A stretch of DNA of 64,000 bases from Streptomyces sp. ICC1 (GTDB lineage: Bacteria > Actinomycetota > Actinomycetes > Streptomycetales > Streptomycetaceae): the NCBI RefSeq assembly GCF_003287935.1, contig NZ_CP030287.1:5101022-5165021 (forward strand), read 5' to 3'. The notes under the pieces were generated by a model. The model searched no databases and was not told the DNA's origin. It saw only the letters and a program-made list of their open reading frames with translations. Positions within the stretch are counted from its first letter, which is position 1; each line of letters begins with the position of its first letter. Of the stretch, positions 51,619 through 60,362 are shown piece after piece. Position numbers and translations under genes: made by a program.

Positions 51619-52292
51619 GCGCCCGCACCTCGACGCTGCGGGCAGACGCCGGGACGAGCGGCCAGCAGGTACGGGATCGCGATGTCCGCAGCGGAAACCC
51701 GCAGTGCGACCGTCTCGGACACGTACCCGATGACGGTGAGCGCGGAGCTGCGGTCGGCGACGAGGTCCCGTCCGCCGATGCGCTCCTGATGCGCCATCTT
51801 GTTCCGCAGGATGCGCAGGTGATCCACACGCTCATGGAGTTCCACGCGACGCCCTTTGAAGTGCGGGAAGGCGGCGCGCATGGGGCGCCACAGCTGGGTC
51901 TCGTAGTCAGCGCCACGACCCATGAGCGAGACCCAGAAGCCGAGCGGCACCTCTCGCTGGATGGCGGTGGGCGACAGCGGGACACGCGCACGGTGCAGCT
52001 TGCCCTTGGCTTCCCTGATCTTCTTGTTGGTCTCGTAAGTGAGGTGAAGGTTCGGGGCTTCCCACCAGTCCTCCTGCCCGTAGTGCAGAACGAGCCTGGC
52101 CGAGATGGCACACCGCAGGACGTTCTCCACGTTCCGGAGTACCTCGTACGTGGCCTTGGAGATGTTCGTCTCCCAGTCGGACCACGCCAGCGCCTGCCGG
52201 CAGGCAGCGGAGCAGAGGGTGTCGGGATCGGCGTACCTGGTGGCGTCGATCATGCGGATCAGGTTCATCTCGTCGGTCGTGGCGCACTGCAT
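51615..52292 (-). CDS. Abi-like HEPN-domain protein
   Basis: A 225-residue, mostly helical protein of the Abi_2/AbiD-F type. LRILRNKMAHQERIGG contains the HEPN RNase motif R-x4-H (Arg 163, His 168); YEVLRNVENVLRCAISARLV and DWWEAPNLHL are also usual. HEPN proteins of this kind cleave RNA and cause growth arrest or cell death. It is the first gene of the hsd operon and is coupled to the half HsdS. ATG 52290-52292 follows a G-rich stretch. The function as an abortive-infection effector is inferred. Confidence 0.75.
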   Translation of the reverse strand: MQCATTDEMNLIRMIDATRYADPDTLCSAACRQALAWSDWETNISKATYEVLRNVENVLRCAISARLVLHYGQEDWWEAPNLHLTYETNKKIREAKGKLHRARVPLSPTAIQREVPLGFWVSLMGRGADYETQLWRPMRAAFPHFKGRRVELHERVDHLRILRNKMAHQERIGGRDLVADRSSALTVIGYVSETVALRVSAADIAIPYLLAARPGVCPQRRGAGA

Positions 52293-52848
52293 GGAAGTCC
52301 CCCCGAGGGTCCGTGTTGCGTATCCAAGGACCGGGGATTACGTTGGACTGCGTAAGCCCCGGTGTGTGCCTCTGCTCGCAAGCGCCCCGGGGCATAGTCA
52401 TGCCCGGAACACCCGGCCTATGGGAAACCCTGCGTCACGGCTCGAACGTTTGCGTGCATGAGTACGGTAGCACAACCATTGGCCATGACCTGCATCAGGC
52501 GTATGTGAATACACAACACCTCGCAGGGCTTCGCTCCAGAGGGGGAGGCGACTCTCGGGAGCGACTCACCCCGAACCACCCGACGACGTCGAACAAGACC
52601 GCGGGCTTGACGGCGCGTCTGAGCCTCGACGAGCTCGGCTGCTTTCTGCGCGAGGCTGTGTCCAACCCGCTTGCCCTGCTGCCGCTGCTGGTGGCGGGCG
52701 AACTGCCGCTGCTGGGGGAGTTGGCCCTCAGGCACGCTGTCTCCGCTGCTGAACACGCTGCTGGTCAGTCGAAGCCCGTCTGCGCGGCGGCGAGGTGACG
52801 GGTCCGGTTCACCCCTACGGGGTGACCGGACGGCGCTAGCCTGGCCGG
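52293..52848. other. gap upstream of the defence operon
   Basis: 556 bases. It contains the presumed minus-strand promoter of the hsd operon, an imperfect hairpin (GTCCGGTTCACCCC / GGGGTGACCGGAC, 52803-52832) and, on the plus strand, TAGCCT (52837-52842) six bases before the next GTG, a leaderless -10 candidate. A 161-codon plus-strand frame exists but has no family features, so I do not call it. Confidence 0.4.
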
Positions 52849-54561
52849 GTGAATGCGCGTACCGCCCTTGTGAAATGGCTGGGAACCCTGGCTCCTCAGC
52901 GGCTGACCGCGTTGCTGGAGGAGCGGGATCTGCCGCTCGCCGCCGAGTACCGACGGATCACCACCCTGCGCGAGCTCGCCGAACACCTGCTCACCGACGA
53001 GTCGGTGGGCCAGGGCCTGATGGCGGGCACCGCCGGAGAACTGGAATTGCTCGCTTCCATCGCCGCCCTCGCCCTGGAGCGGCACGGCCCCGTAGCCGGT
53101 GGCGAGGCCGAGGACGGGCCCCGGTATCCCTGGCAACAGCGGAAGCCCGTTGCCGCGGTGGAGCCCGCGGACCGACTGGTGCCCGAGCGGGACGTACTGG
53201 CCTGGTTCGAGCCGGGGGAGAAGCGGCGGCGGGCGGAGCACACGCTCGCCCGACTGCGGGAGCGCGCGCTGTTGCTCCCCGCGCCCAAGGGGAAACTGGC
53301 GCTGCCGCCGCTGTTGCATGTCCGGGCCACTGGGTTCGACGGTTACGGGCGCACCGCCAACCGGCTGCTGACCTACGCCTACAACGCCCCCGAGGTCAAG
53401 CGGATCGCCGCAAACCTCTTCGGCGAGGGGGCGGCCCGTACCCGCGACCAGGCCCAGGAGCTGATCACCGCTCTGCTCGCCGATCCCGCCCGGGTGCGGG
53501 CACTGGTGGCGGGCGCTCCGGTCCGGGCGCTGGAGCTGCTGGACCACCTGGTACCCGGCCCGCCGCTGCTGCGAACCCACTGCTTCGTCGGCCGGTATGG
53601 GGCACAGTACGCGAGCCCGGACGCCAAGTACGTCTTCCGGGAGGGCGGCAGCGGAGACCAGGGCACCGACTGGCTGGCCGGGCGCGGACTGCTGATCCCC
53701 TCCGGCCTCGACCTGGTGGAACTTCCGTACGAGGTCGCCCGTGCGCTCCGCGATGAGGGCGCGGCGCCCAGCCCCCGGCTGGAACCGGAGCCGTTCACCG
53801 CCACCGCGCCGCTGCCGTCCGGCTGGGAGGGCGAGGGTGGCACGGCCGCCGCGGCGGCCGCCTGGCGGGCCGAACTGGTACTGCGGGCGCTGGCCGCCAG
53901 CCGGTCGCGATCCGCAAGGCGGGCGGGATCGCCGTACGGGACACCCGGCGGCTGGCCAAGGCGGCCGGGGCCGATGAGGCAGGCACCCGGCTGTGGCTGG
54001 ACCTCGCGGTGACCGCCGGACTGGCCGCGCCCCGGGACGACGAACCGGCCCCCGCTTCCCGCGGCCGCCGGAACCTCAAGGCCCCCCAAGCCCTCCGCCC
54101 GGCTGTTGCCGAGCGACCGCTACGACGCCTGGGCCGCCGCTCCGCCCGCGGGCAAACTGCTGTCGCTCCTGGCCGCCTGGGCCGTGGTCCCCGCAGTACT
54201 CAGCCACTGGCCGGACCCCGACGAGACCCCGGTCGCGCTCATCAGTCCGCAGGCCCAGGTCCGCGTGTACACGGCGCATGTGCTGGAGTCCCTTGAGCAT
54301 TACCGGCTGGCGGTGGTGGCGCACGCCGCCGCGGCCGATCCCTCAGCCGGCGCACCGGACCGCGGAGCCGACGGGAGTGCCGCGGCGCGTGAGGCTCGCA
54401 GCCGGGTGCTGTCCCTGGTCTCCGGTGTGCTGGCGGATGTGTGCCACGACCGGTTGATCGTTCCGGAGCTGGCCTGGGAAGACCTGCCCGAGGACCGGCG
54501 AACCGTGCCGAGCCGCGCGACGCGGCGCCAGACCGTCTGGCAGGCGGCGGCGGCCGTCTGA
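52849..54561 (+). pseudogene. helicase-associated (XPB-like) DNA-binding protein, frameshifted
   Basis: GTG 52849 begins a Streptomyces helicase-associated-domain protein (LVKWLGTLAPQRLTALLEERDL; winged-helix motifs; YRRITTLRELAEHLL). Two single-base lesions are visible: near 53901 one C is missing (ending a frame at 54012 while the family text PVAIRKAGGIAVRDTRRLAK continues in another frame), and near 54083 one extra C in a six-C run restores the first frame (LLPSDRYDAWAAAPPAGKLL). Sequence ends at 54561, short of the roughly 800-residue family length. It is a decayed copy, or an intact N-terminal part with sequencing errors at C-runs. Confidence 0.75.
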
Positions 54562-54599
54562 TCGTGCTCGCGGCCTGTTCACCTGGGCCGGTGCACCCG

Positions 54600-55229
54600 G
54601 TGAGTTCGTTTCCCCGATTCTCTTCGGACTCAGTGGCGCCATCGGCATACTTCGGCGGTTACACCCTGGTATGCAGGATCGGTTCGGGTGGCATGGGCCA
54701 GGTGTTCCTCGGAGAGTCGGCGGCCGGGCAGTAGATCGCAGTGAAAGTGATCAAGCCTTCGGTCCTCGACGAGGACACCCGTACCCGGTTGCTCCTCGAA
54801 GTGGACAGCCTCAAGACGGTGTACGGGCCGTTCGTTGCCGCCTTCGTGGCAGCGGACGCACACGCCGATGCGCCCTGGCTCGCCGTCGAGTACGTACCCG
54901 GGCCCGATCTGCGGTCCTTCGTCACCGAGCACGGCCCGCTACCCGCGGCCGAGACCGCCAGCCTCGGAGCTTTGCTCGCCGAAGGACTGGCCACGTGCAC
55001 GAGGCGGGCCCGCTGCACCGCGACCTGAAGCCGCAGAACATCCTGCTCGCTTCCTACGGTCCCAAGGTCATCGACTTCGGCCTGGCCGTACTTGCCGAGC
55101 GGCGCTCGTTCCTGACCGCGACCGGCTATGTGGTGGGGTCCATCCTCTGCATGCCGCCGGAGCAGGCGCGTGGGGAACACCAGCTCGACCGGGCTGCGGA
55201 CGTCTATGCGCTCGGTGCCGTCCTGCTCA
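54600..55229 (+). pseudogene. Ser/Thr protein kinase fragment
   Basis: All kinase motifs are present but interrupted: P-loop IGSGGMGQVF, an in-frame TAG at 54732-54734 just before IAVKVI (catalytic Lys), a missing C near 54991 that breaks LAEGLA / HVHEAGPLHRDLKPQN (catalytic loop), DFGLA and PPEQARGE. Homology stops at DVYALGAVLLT, about 55229, exactly where a minus-strand gene fragment begins. Part of the C-lobe and any sensor region are lost. Confidence 0.8.
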
Positions 55230-55471
55230 CTCGGGCGCATACTCGTACGGCCCGGTGACGCTGCCAATGGCCACGACCGGCAATTGCTTTCGCGGCATGA
55301 CGACGTAGTCGCCGATGTCCATCGTGATGAATCGCCACAACTGGCGCTTCCAGTTGTCGATCGTACCGACGGCTTCCTCCGGGTACCCCTTCTCGCCAGC
55401 AGCTCGCCGATCTTGTCGGCTGACGCACAGCCTTTGAGATCGCCGAGCCAGCTGGCCAGCATGTCCCACAC
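55227..55471 (-). pseudogene. N-terminal fragment of a restriction-endonuclease-like gene
   Basis: The translation from 55471 reads VWDMLASWLGDLKGCASADKIGELLA, then a one-base loss near 55396 shifts to EKGYPEEAVGTIDNWKRQLWRF and GDYVVMPRKQLPVVAIGSVTGPYEYAPE, ending at 55227. The GDYVV...AIGxVTGPYxY segment is the N-terminal domain seen on Mrr-like restriction proteins. The rest is gone; the fragment abuts the kinase fragment tail to tail. Confidence 0.6.
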
Positions 55472-55613
55472 ACAAGGCGATCTGTGGGATCGGATGTGTA
55501 GGGGTAACCGGGTGTGTCCGAACGCCGGGAACACGGCAGCCCCCGGCCGGCCGTCGGACCGTACGCCGGTCGAGCGCCGAATGCGTCCGAGGGTGTGCCA
55601 TGGCCGCGTGGTG

Positions 55614-56285
55614 TTACTTTCGGCCGGGGGTCCACTTCATGCCAAGCCGGTACGCGCGGGAGATCACGTCCTGGACGCCGGGGCCGTCCTGCGGGGTGAA
55701 CCAGCGCACCTCGCGTCCGATGACGAGTTCGCCCTTCTGCCGCTTGATGAGGGCGATGGCGCAGGCGTGCGCCTGTGGCGGGCACTCGTCCAGAACCACC
55801 CGGAAGCGGTCGCCGCGGTCGGAGGTCAGGGTCACCACCGCGTCGAGGCCGCGGAAGTCGCCGGCCCCTTCGTGGATGTAGACGAAGAGCAGGAGCTTCT
55901 GGAACTCGTCCTGGTGGTCCAGGTTGATGACGAGGTTCTCTCCCCCCTCCAGGGCGCCGGTCCTGTCGTCCGTGTCAAGGGCGACGTAAGGGAAGCAGTC
56001 CGCCGCGCCGAACGCGTTGCCCAACGCCTGCACCACGGTCTTGGAGCCGTCGGTGCAGCAGATCATGCAGCCGAGGTCGAGATCCACCGTCTTGGCCGCG
56101 GCCGACCGCAGCGACGCCCGGATCCGGCTGAACAGACCGCGGGCCTCGCCGGCCTCCCGCTGCGCGGCGGCCTGCGGTGAGGTCCAGTTGAGGTTGACTC
56201 TGATCAGCCCCGACGTCACGCCGTGCTTGCTCAAGGAGACCGTGGGCGCGGCCTTCGTCAGGTTCACGGTGGCGGGCTTGGTCAT
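55614..56285 (-). CDS. TerD family protein
   Basis: A 223-residue TerD/stress-response protein: TKPATVNLTKAAPTVSLSKHG at the start, IRVNLNWTS, VDLDLGCMICCTDG (the acidic calcium-binding loop, normally DLDxxA), ALDTDDRTG, GENLVINLDH and IYIHEGAGDF-like FVYIHEGAGDF. Start ATG 56283-56285 after AAAGGTG. TerD proteins bind calcium and act in tellurite, colicin and phage-stress phenotypes. It stands alone rather than in a ter cluster, beside the defence operon and gene fragments. Confidence 0.88.
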   Translation of the reverse strand: MTKPATVNLTKAAPTVSLSKHGVTSGLIRVNLNWTSPQAAAQREAGEARGLFSRIRASLRSAAAKTVDLDLGCMICCTDGSKTVVQALGNAFGAADCFPYVALDTDDRTGALEGGENLVINLDHQDEFQKLLLFVYIHEGAGDFRGLDAVVTLTSDRGDRFRVVLDECPPQAHACAIALIKRQKGELVIGREVRWFTPQDGPGVQDVISRAYRLGMKWTPGRK

Positions 56286-56567
56286 GCGGCACCTTTCGGG
56301 GAAGGTCCGGGGGAGCGGGGGGTGGTCGACGACCTTACAGGCGGGGGGTGAGGCGCCGCATGGAATCGGTCGTTTGGTCCTCTGCCACCCGCGTACGACC
56401 GTTGGGAAGGGATGGAGGCGGCGGGACTCGCAGGGCACTTGAGGTGTTGAGGACACCAATGACTCGTGGAGGTGGCACCGTGCCGGTCCCCGGGGTTGTT
56501 CGACCTGGCAGCCTTTAGTGTGAGGGCCATTGAGGGGAGTCCGAGCCGGATCGGAGCGCGGAGAGTC

Positions 56568-58184
56568 GTGGGCGGTCTTACGGAAGCGAAGTTGAGGGAG
56601 CTGGCCGGGGAGCGCTCGTTCGAGCGTGGACTTGGTTACGTCGACGAGGTGTCCGGGATCGAGTTCGGTGACGGCTGGATCAGGGCGTCGGTCCGGGGTA
56701 CGCAGCGTTACGAGGTGGAGCTCGCGCTGGGTGGGCGCAGAAGACCGACGGGCACGTGTGACTGCCCCTACGGCCAGGAAGGCAACTTCTGCAAACACTT
56801 GGTCGCCCTCGGACTGACCGTGATCGCCCAGAACGCGGACCTCCCGCGTCTGCGGGAGTCGGCCCGCGCCCGGTCGCGGAGCCTCGATACCTGGCTGTCC
56901 GGCCTGTCGCGGGACGAACTGCTCAGCGTCGTAGGGGAGGAGATCGCCGAGGACCGACAGCTTCGGCGCCGCCTGGAGCTGCGGGCGGCGAGCGCGCGGG
57001 GCGACCTGGCCGGGGTCCGGTCACGGGTCCGTGACCTGCTGGACATCGGTCCATTCGCCCAGTACGGCTACGTCGAGTACGGCGATGCCCGCGCCTACGC
57101 CGACCAGGCGCGGCAGGCGGCTTCAGCAGTCCGCTCGCTGACCGCCTCGGGCCGGTCCGTCGACGCGATGACCCTGGCCCGGGAGGCGATCGGTCTGCTG
57201 GCCGGGGTGGTCGAGAACGTCGACGACTCCGACGGATGGCTCGGGCAGATCGGCACCAGCCTCGCCGACACCCACCACGATGCCTGCCGCGCGGCGCACC
57301 CCGACCCGGAGGACCTCGCGCACTGGCTGGTGACCCACGCACTCGACGATGCGGCCGACCTGACGGACATCGACCCGCTGGATTACGAGGACCTTCTCGG
57401 AGAGAGGGGGATGATCACCCTGCGTCAGTTTGCGGTCGAGGCGTGGAAGGCGAACCGCACCGGCTGGGCCGAGAAACATCTGATGCAACGGCTGGCGAGG
57501 TCGGGCCGGGACGTCGACACGGTGATCGCGGTGTACGTCGCCGACCTCGCGCCCAACGGCCACACCCACTTTCTCATCGCCCGCGAACTGGACACCGCCG
57601 GCCGTCCCGCCGAAGCCTTGGAATGGGCCGAGCGCGGGATCCGAGGCACCGAGGACCTCGCCACGGTCGACACCACCCTCGTCGACGACCTCGCCGACCG
57701 CTATACGAAGGCCAGCCGGCTTGCCGACGCCGTCACCCTGCGCCGCGACCACTTCGTCGCCTGCCGCAGCCTGCTCACCTACCAGCAGCTGCGCGCCGCG
57801 GCCAGGGCCGCCGGATGCTGGCCGCCCGAGCGGGAGCAGGCCCTCGATCTCCTGCGCGTAGACGCGGGCGGGAAGGGCGCCCAACGCGGCCCCGTCCTCG
57901 TCGACGCCCTGCTCGACGACAAGGACATCGACGCCGCCTGGCAGGCGGCCACGTCGTCCGGCGCCCACGACGGCCAGTGGCTCACCCTCACCGACCTCGC
58001 CCGCCCCCGTCGGCCTGTGCCGTGCATCGGTCCGGAATCCGGCACGCTCCATCAGCGGCGGACAGGGGTCCACGGGCCGCGCTGGGGTCGCCATCTCCTG
58101 CCAGGTTCCGTCCGAACGCCGGGGCCGTGCGGTCAGCGCGTCGCCCGGGCCGTACTCTCAGCCCGGCTCGCCGATGCGCAGTGA
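56568..58184 (+). CDS. SWIM zinc-finger protein, C-terminally truncated
   Basis: GTG 56568 (GGAGAG upstream) starts LTEAKLRELAGERSFERGLGY, followed by the SWIM motif TCDCPYGQEGNFCKHLVALGL (Cys, Cys, Cys, His ligands, about residues 62-80) and a long helical repeat region resembling TPR (to about residue 478). Family members continue past DLARP; here the sequence changes near 58005 into unrelated Arg/Pro-rich text to a chance stop at 58184. The gene has lost its last 80 or so residues. SWIM proteins bind DNA or proteins; the role is unknown. Confidence 0.8.
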   Translation: MGGLTEAKLRELAGERSFERGLGYVDEVSGIEFGDGWIRASVRGTQRYEVELALGGRRRPTGTCDCPYGQEGNFCKHLVALGLTVIAQNADLPRLRESARARSRSLDTWLSGLSRDELLSVVGEEIAEDRQLRRRLELRAASARGDLAGVRSRVRDLLDIGPFAQYGYVEYGDARAYADQARQAASAVRSLTASGRSVDAMTLAREAIGLLAGVVENVDDSDGWLGQIGTSLADTHHDACRAAHPDPEDLAHWLVTHALDDAADLTDIDPLDYEDLLGERGMITLRQFAVEAWKANRTGWAEKHLMQRLARSGRDVDTVIAVYVADLAPNGHTHFLIARELDTAGRPAEALEWAERGIRGTEDLATVDTTLVDDLADRYTKASRLADAVTLRRDHFVACRSLLTYQQLRAAARAAGCWPPEREQALDLLRVDAGGKGAQRGPVLVDALLDDKDIDAAWQAATSSGAHDGQWLTLTDLARPRRPVPCIGPESGTLHQRRTGVHGPRWGRHLLPGSVRTPGPCGQRVARAVLSARLADAQ

Positions 58185-58335
58185 GGCGTACTCCGTGCCG
58201 CTGCACGCGGGCTCGGTGGCCAGCAGCACGAGCGGGGCTCCGGGCCGCAGGAGCCGATGGATCTCCCGGAACACCGAGAGCACCGCCGCCTCGGTCGGCA
58301 GGGACGCCAGTACGTGATTGCACATCCCCGCGTCG
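58158..58335 (-). pseudogene. internal fragment of a SAM methyltransferase gene
   Basis: On the minus strand the frame reads MCNHVLASLPTEAAVLSVFREIHRLLRPGAPLVLLATEPACSG (in part), the motif IV-V region of a class I methyltransferase (RLLRPGAPLVLL). It has neither a SAM-binding GxGxG upstream nor a C-terminus. Upstream sequence becomes Arg/Gly/Ala-rich noise, so only about 55 codons survive. Confidence 0.6.
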
Positions 58336-58339
58336 GCGC

Positions 58340-58438
58340 CGCCGCGCGCGAGGCCGCCCGTGCGGTGCCGTGTCCGCCCCGTCCGCCCCGGCCGCTCCGG
58401 CCGAGGCCGCCGCGCCCGCCCCGGAGCACGCCGCGTGA
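58340..58438 (+). other. possible 3' remnant of the gene once upstream of lysoplasmalogenase
   Basis: A plus-strand frame ending APAEAAAPAPEHAA stops at 58436-58438 and overlaps the next GTG as GTGA, the normal sign of an intact operon junction. Upstream of about 58340 it has no gene-like sequence. I read it as the surviving tail of a core gene removed when the accessory block was inserted. Confidence 0.35.
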
Positions 58439-59163
58439 GCGCCGCCGGATCCACCGGGCGCGCGGCGCCGGAGCAGGCGCCGTCCTGGGCACGCCCGGCC
58501 GCGCCCGCCGCGGCCGGGACCGCCGGTCGGCTGCTGCTCGCGGCGTTCGCCGTCGCCGCCGCCCTCGACCTCGGCTCGCTGCTCGCCGGCTGGCACCCGG
58601 GACACGTCCTCGCCAAGCCGCTGCTCATGCCCCTGCTCGTCGGGTACGTGATCACCCGCCGGGCCCCCCGGCTGCTGGTGGCGGCCCTGCTGTTCGGCTG
58701 GGGCGGGGACCTGGCCCTGCTCTTCGACGCCGATCCCGCCTTCCTGATCGGCATGGGCTCCTTCGCCGCCGGGCACGTCTGCTACCTCGTGCTCTTCGGC
58801 CGCCGCCGCAGCGGTCCGCTGCTCGGGGCCGCGTACGCCGCCGCGCTGCTGGGCACCGTCACGCTGCTCTGGAGCGACCTGCCCGCGGAGCTGCGGATCC
58901 CGGTCGCCGGGTACAGCCTGCTGCTCACCGCCATGGCCTACCGCTCCAGCGCCCTCGGCCGGCGGGCCGGGCTCGGCGGGGCGTTGTTCCTGCTCTCCGA
59001 CACGCTCATCGCCACCGGGGTCGCGGAGTGGCCGCAACCGCCCCTCCCGGACTTCTGGATCATGGCCACCTACCTGGCGGCCCAGTACCTGCTGGCCACC
59101 GGAGCACTCGCTCCGCGACGGGCGTACGGTGAGGAGGCCCTACAGGGCTCAACCGCTTCCTAG
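58435..59163 (+). CDS. lysoplasmalogenase (YhhN/TMEM86 family)
   Basis: A 242-residue polytopic membrane protein with eight hydrophobic segments: LLAGWHPGHVLAKPLLMPLL, GWGGDLALLFD (conserved acidic pair), MGSFAAGHVCYLVLF, LLLTAMAYRS and FLLSDTLIA. These are the YhhN-family signatures. The enzyme hydrolyses the vinyl-ether bond of lysoplasmalogen; in bacteria the physiological substrate is uncertain. GTG 58435 with GGAG at 9 bases. First intact core gene right of the accessory block. Confidence 0.85.
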   Translation: MSAAGSTGRAAPEQAPSWARPAAPAAAGTAGRLLLAAFAVAAALDLGSLLAGWHPGHVLAKPLLMPLLVGYVITRRAPRLLVAALLFGWGGDLALLFDADPAFLIGMGSFAAGHVCYLVLFGRRRSGPLLGAAYAAALLGTVTLLWSDLPAELRIPVAGYSLLLTAMAYRSSALGRRAGLGGALFLLSDTLIATGVAEWPQPPLPDFWIMATYLAAQYLLATGALAPRRAYGEEALQGSTAS

Positions 59164-59181
59164 CCGGAGGGCTGCACCACC

Positions 59182-60225
59182 ATGCGCGCCACCGTCATCC
59201 ACGCCCCGCACGACATCCGCGTGGAGGAGGTGCCCGACGCTGCGATCCAGCGACCCGAGGACGCCGTCGTCCGCGTCCTGCGCTCCTGCATCTGCGGCAG
59301 CGACCTGTGGGCCTATCGCGGCGAGGCCAAGCGCCGGCCGGGCCAGCGGATCGGGCACGAGTTCCTCGGCGTCGTCGAGGAGACCGGCTCCGCCGTCTCC
59401 GGGCTGCGCGCCGGCGACCTCGTCGTCGCCCCCTTCATGTGGTCCGACGGCACCTGCGCCTACTGCGCCGAGGGGCTGTACACCTCCTGCGAGCACGGCG
59501 GCTTCTGGGGCGCGGTCGGCCACGACGGCGGCCAGGGCGAGGCCGTCCGGGTCCCGCACGCCGACGGCACCCTGGTGAAGCTGCCCGCCGACGCCGTCTC
59601 CGACGACCACCTGCTGACCGCGCTGCTCGCGCTGTCCGACGTCATGGGCACCGGCCACCACGCCGCCCTGGGCGCGGGCGTGCGCGAGGGCGCCACGGTC
59701 GCCGTCGTCGGCGACGGCGCGGTCGGCCTGTGCGGCGTCCTCGCCGCCAAGCGCCTGGGGGCCGAGCGGATCATCGCACTGGGCCGCCACACCGTCCGTA
59801 CGGACATCGCGAAGCTCTTCGGCGCCACCGACGTGGTCGCCGAGCGCGGCGAGGCGGCCGAGGCGGCCGTCCGCGAGCTCACCGGCGGCCGGGGCGCCCA
59901 CTGCGTCATCGAGGCGGTCGGCACGGAGCAGTCCATGCGCACCGCCGTGAACATCACCCGCGACGGCGGGGCCGTCGGCTACGTAGGCGTCCCGCACGGC
60001 AGCGGCACCGGCCTCGACCTCGGTGTCATGTTCGACCGCAACATCAGCCTGCGCGGCGGCGTCGCGCCGGTCCGCGCGTACATCCCCGAGCTGCTCGCGG
60101 ACGTGCTCAGCGGGGCGATCGACCCGTCGCCCGTCTTCGACAGGGCCGTCTCCCTCGAAGAGGTCCCGGACGGCTACCGGGCGATGGACGACCGCAGCGC
60201 CCTCAAGGTGCTGATCAAGAACTGA
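59182..60225 (+). CDS. zinc-dependent alcohol dehydrogenase family protein
   Basis: A 347-residue medium-chain dehydrogenase: catalytic-zinc ligands in CICGSDLW and GHEFLGVVE, a reduced structural-zinc loop (CAYCAEGLYTSCEHG), cofactor-binding VAVVGDGAVGLCGVLAAKRLGA (about 173-195) and IEAVGTEQSM. ATG 59182 after GGAGGG, 18 bases from the previous gene. It oxidises or reduces a small alcohol/aldehyde with NAD(P); the substrate is unknown. Confidence 0.9.
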   Translation: MRATVIHAPHDIRVEEVPDAAIQRPEDAVVRVLRSCICGSDLWAYRGEAKRRPGQRIGHEFLGVVEETGSAVSGLRAGDLVVAPFMWSDGTCAYCAEGLYTSCEHGGFWGAVGHDGGQGEAVRVPHADGTLVKLPADAVSDDHLLTALLALSDVMGTGHHAALGAGVREGATVAVVGDGAVGLCGVLAAKRLGAERIIALGRHTVRTDIAKLFGATDVVAERGEAAEAAVRELTGGRGAHCVIEAVGTEQSMRTAVNITRDGGAVGYVGVPHGSGTGLDLGVMFDRNISLRGGVAPVRAYIPELLADVLSGAIDPSPVFDRAVSLEEVPDGYRAMDDRSALKVLIKN

Positions 60226-60239
60226 TCCCGGGCGCGAAA

Positions 60240-60269
60240 GGGCCGGGCGGGGTGATCCCCGCCCGGCCC
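60240..60269 (+). terminator. 13-bp-stem terminator
   Basis: GGGCCGGGCGGGG pairs with CCCCGCCCGGCCC around TGAT, 14 bases after the dehydrogenase stop, followed by CTTCATCGTT. Confidence 0.85.
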
Positions 60270-60290
60270 CTTCATCGTTCGGTCCGGTGC

Positions 60291-60360
60291 GACCGGCCGG
60301 TTGCCCTGCGACCGGCGGTGCCCTGTGACCGGCGGTGCCCTTTGACCGGCGGTGCCCTTT
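60291..60360. repeat. 17-bp tandem repeats
   Basis: GACCGGCGGTGCCCTTT occurs at 60344-60360 and 60327-60343, with a GT-ending copy at 60310-60326 and a degenerate 19-base copy at 60291-60309. The array ends 2 bases before the protease stop codon, in the intergenic region between convergent genes. Confidence 0.85.
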
Positions 60361-60362
60361 GA

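Noticed and set aside
52313..52798. 161-codon plus-strand frame upstream of the helicase-associated gene
   Set aside because: No ribosome-binding site, no recognisable domain, and it crosses the presumed promoter region of the defence operon.
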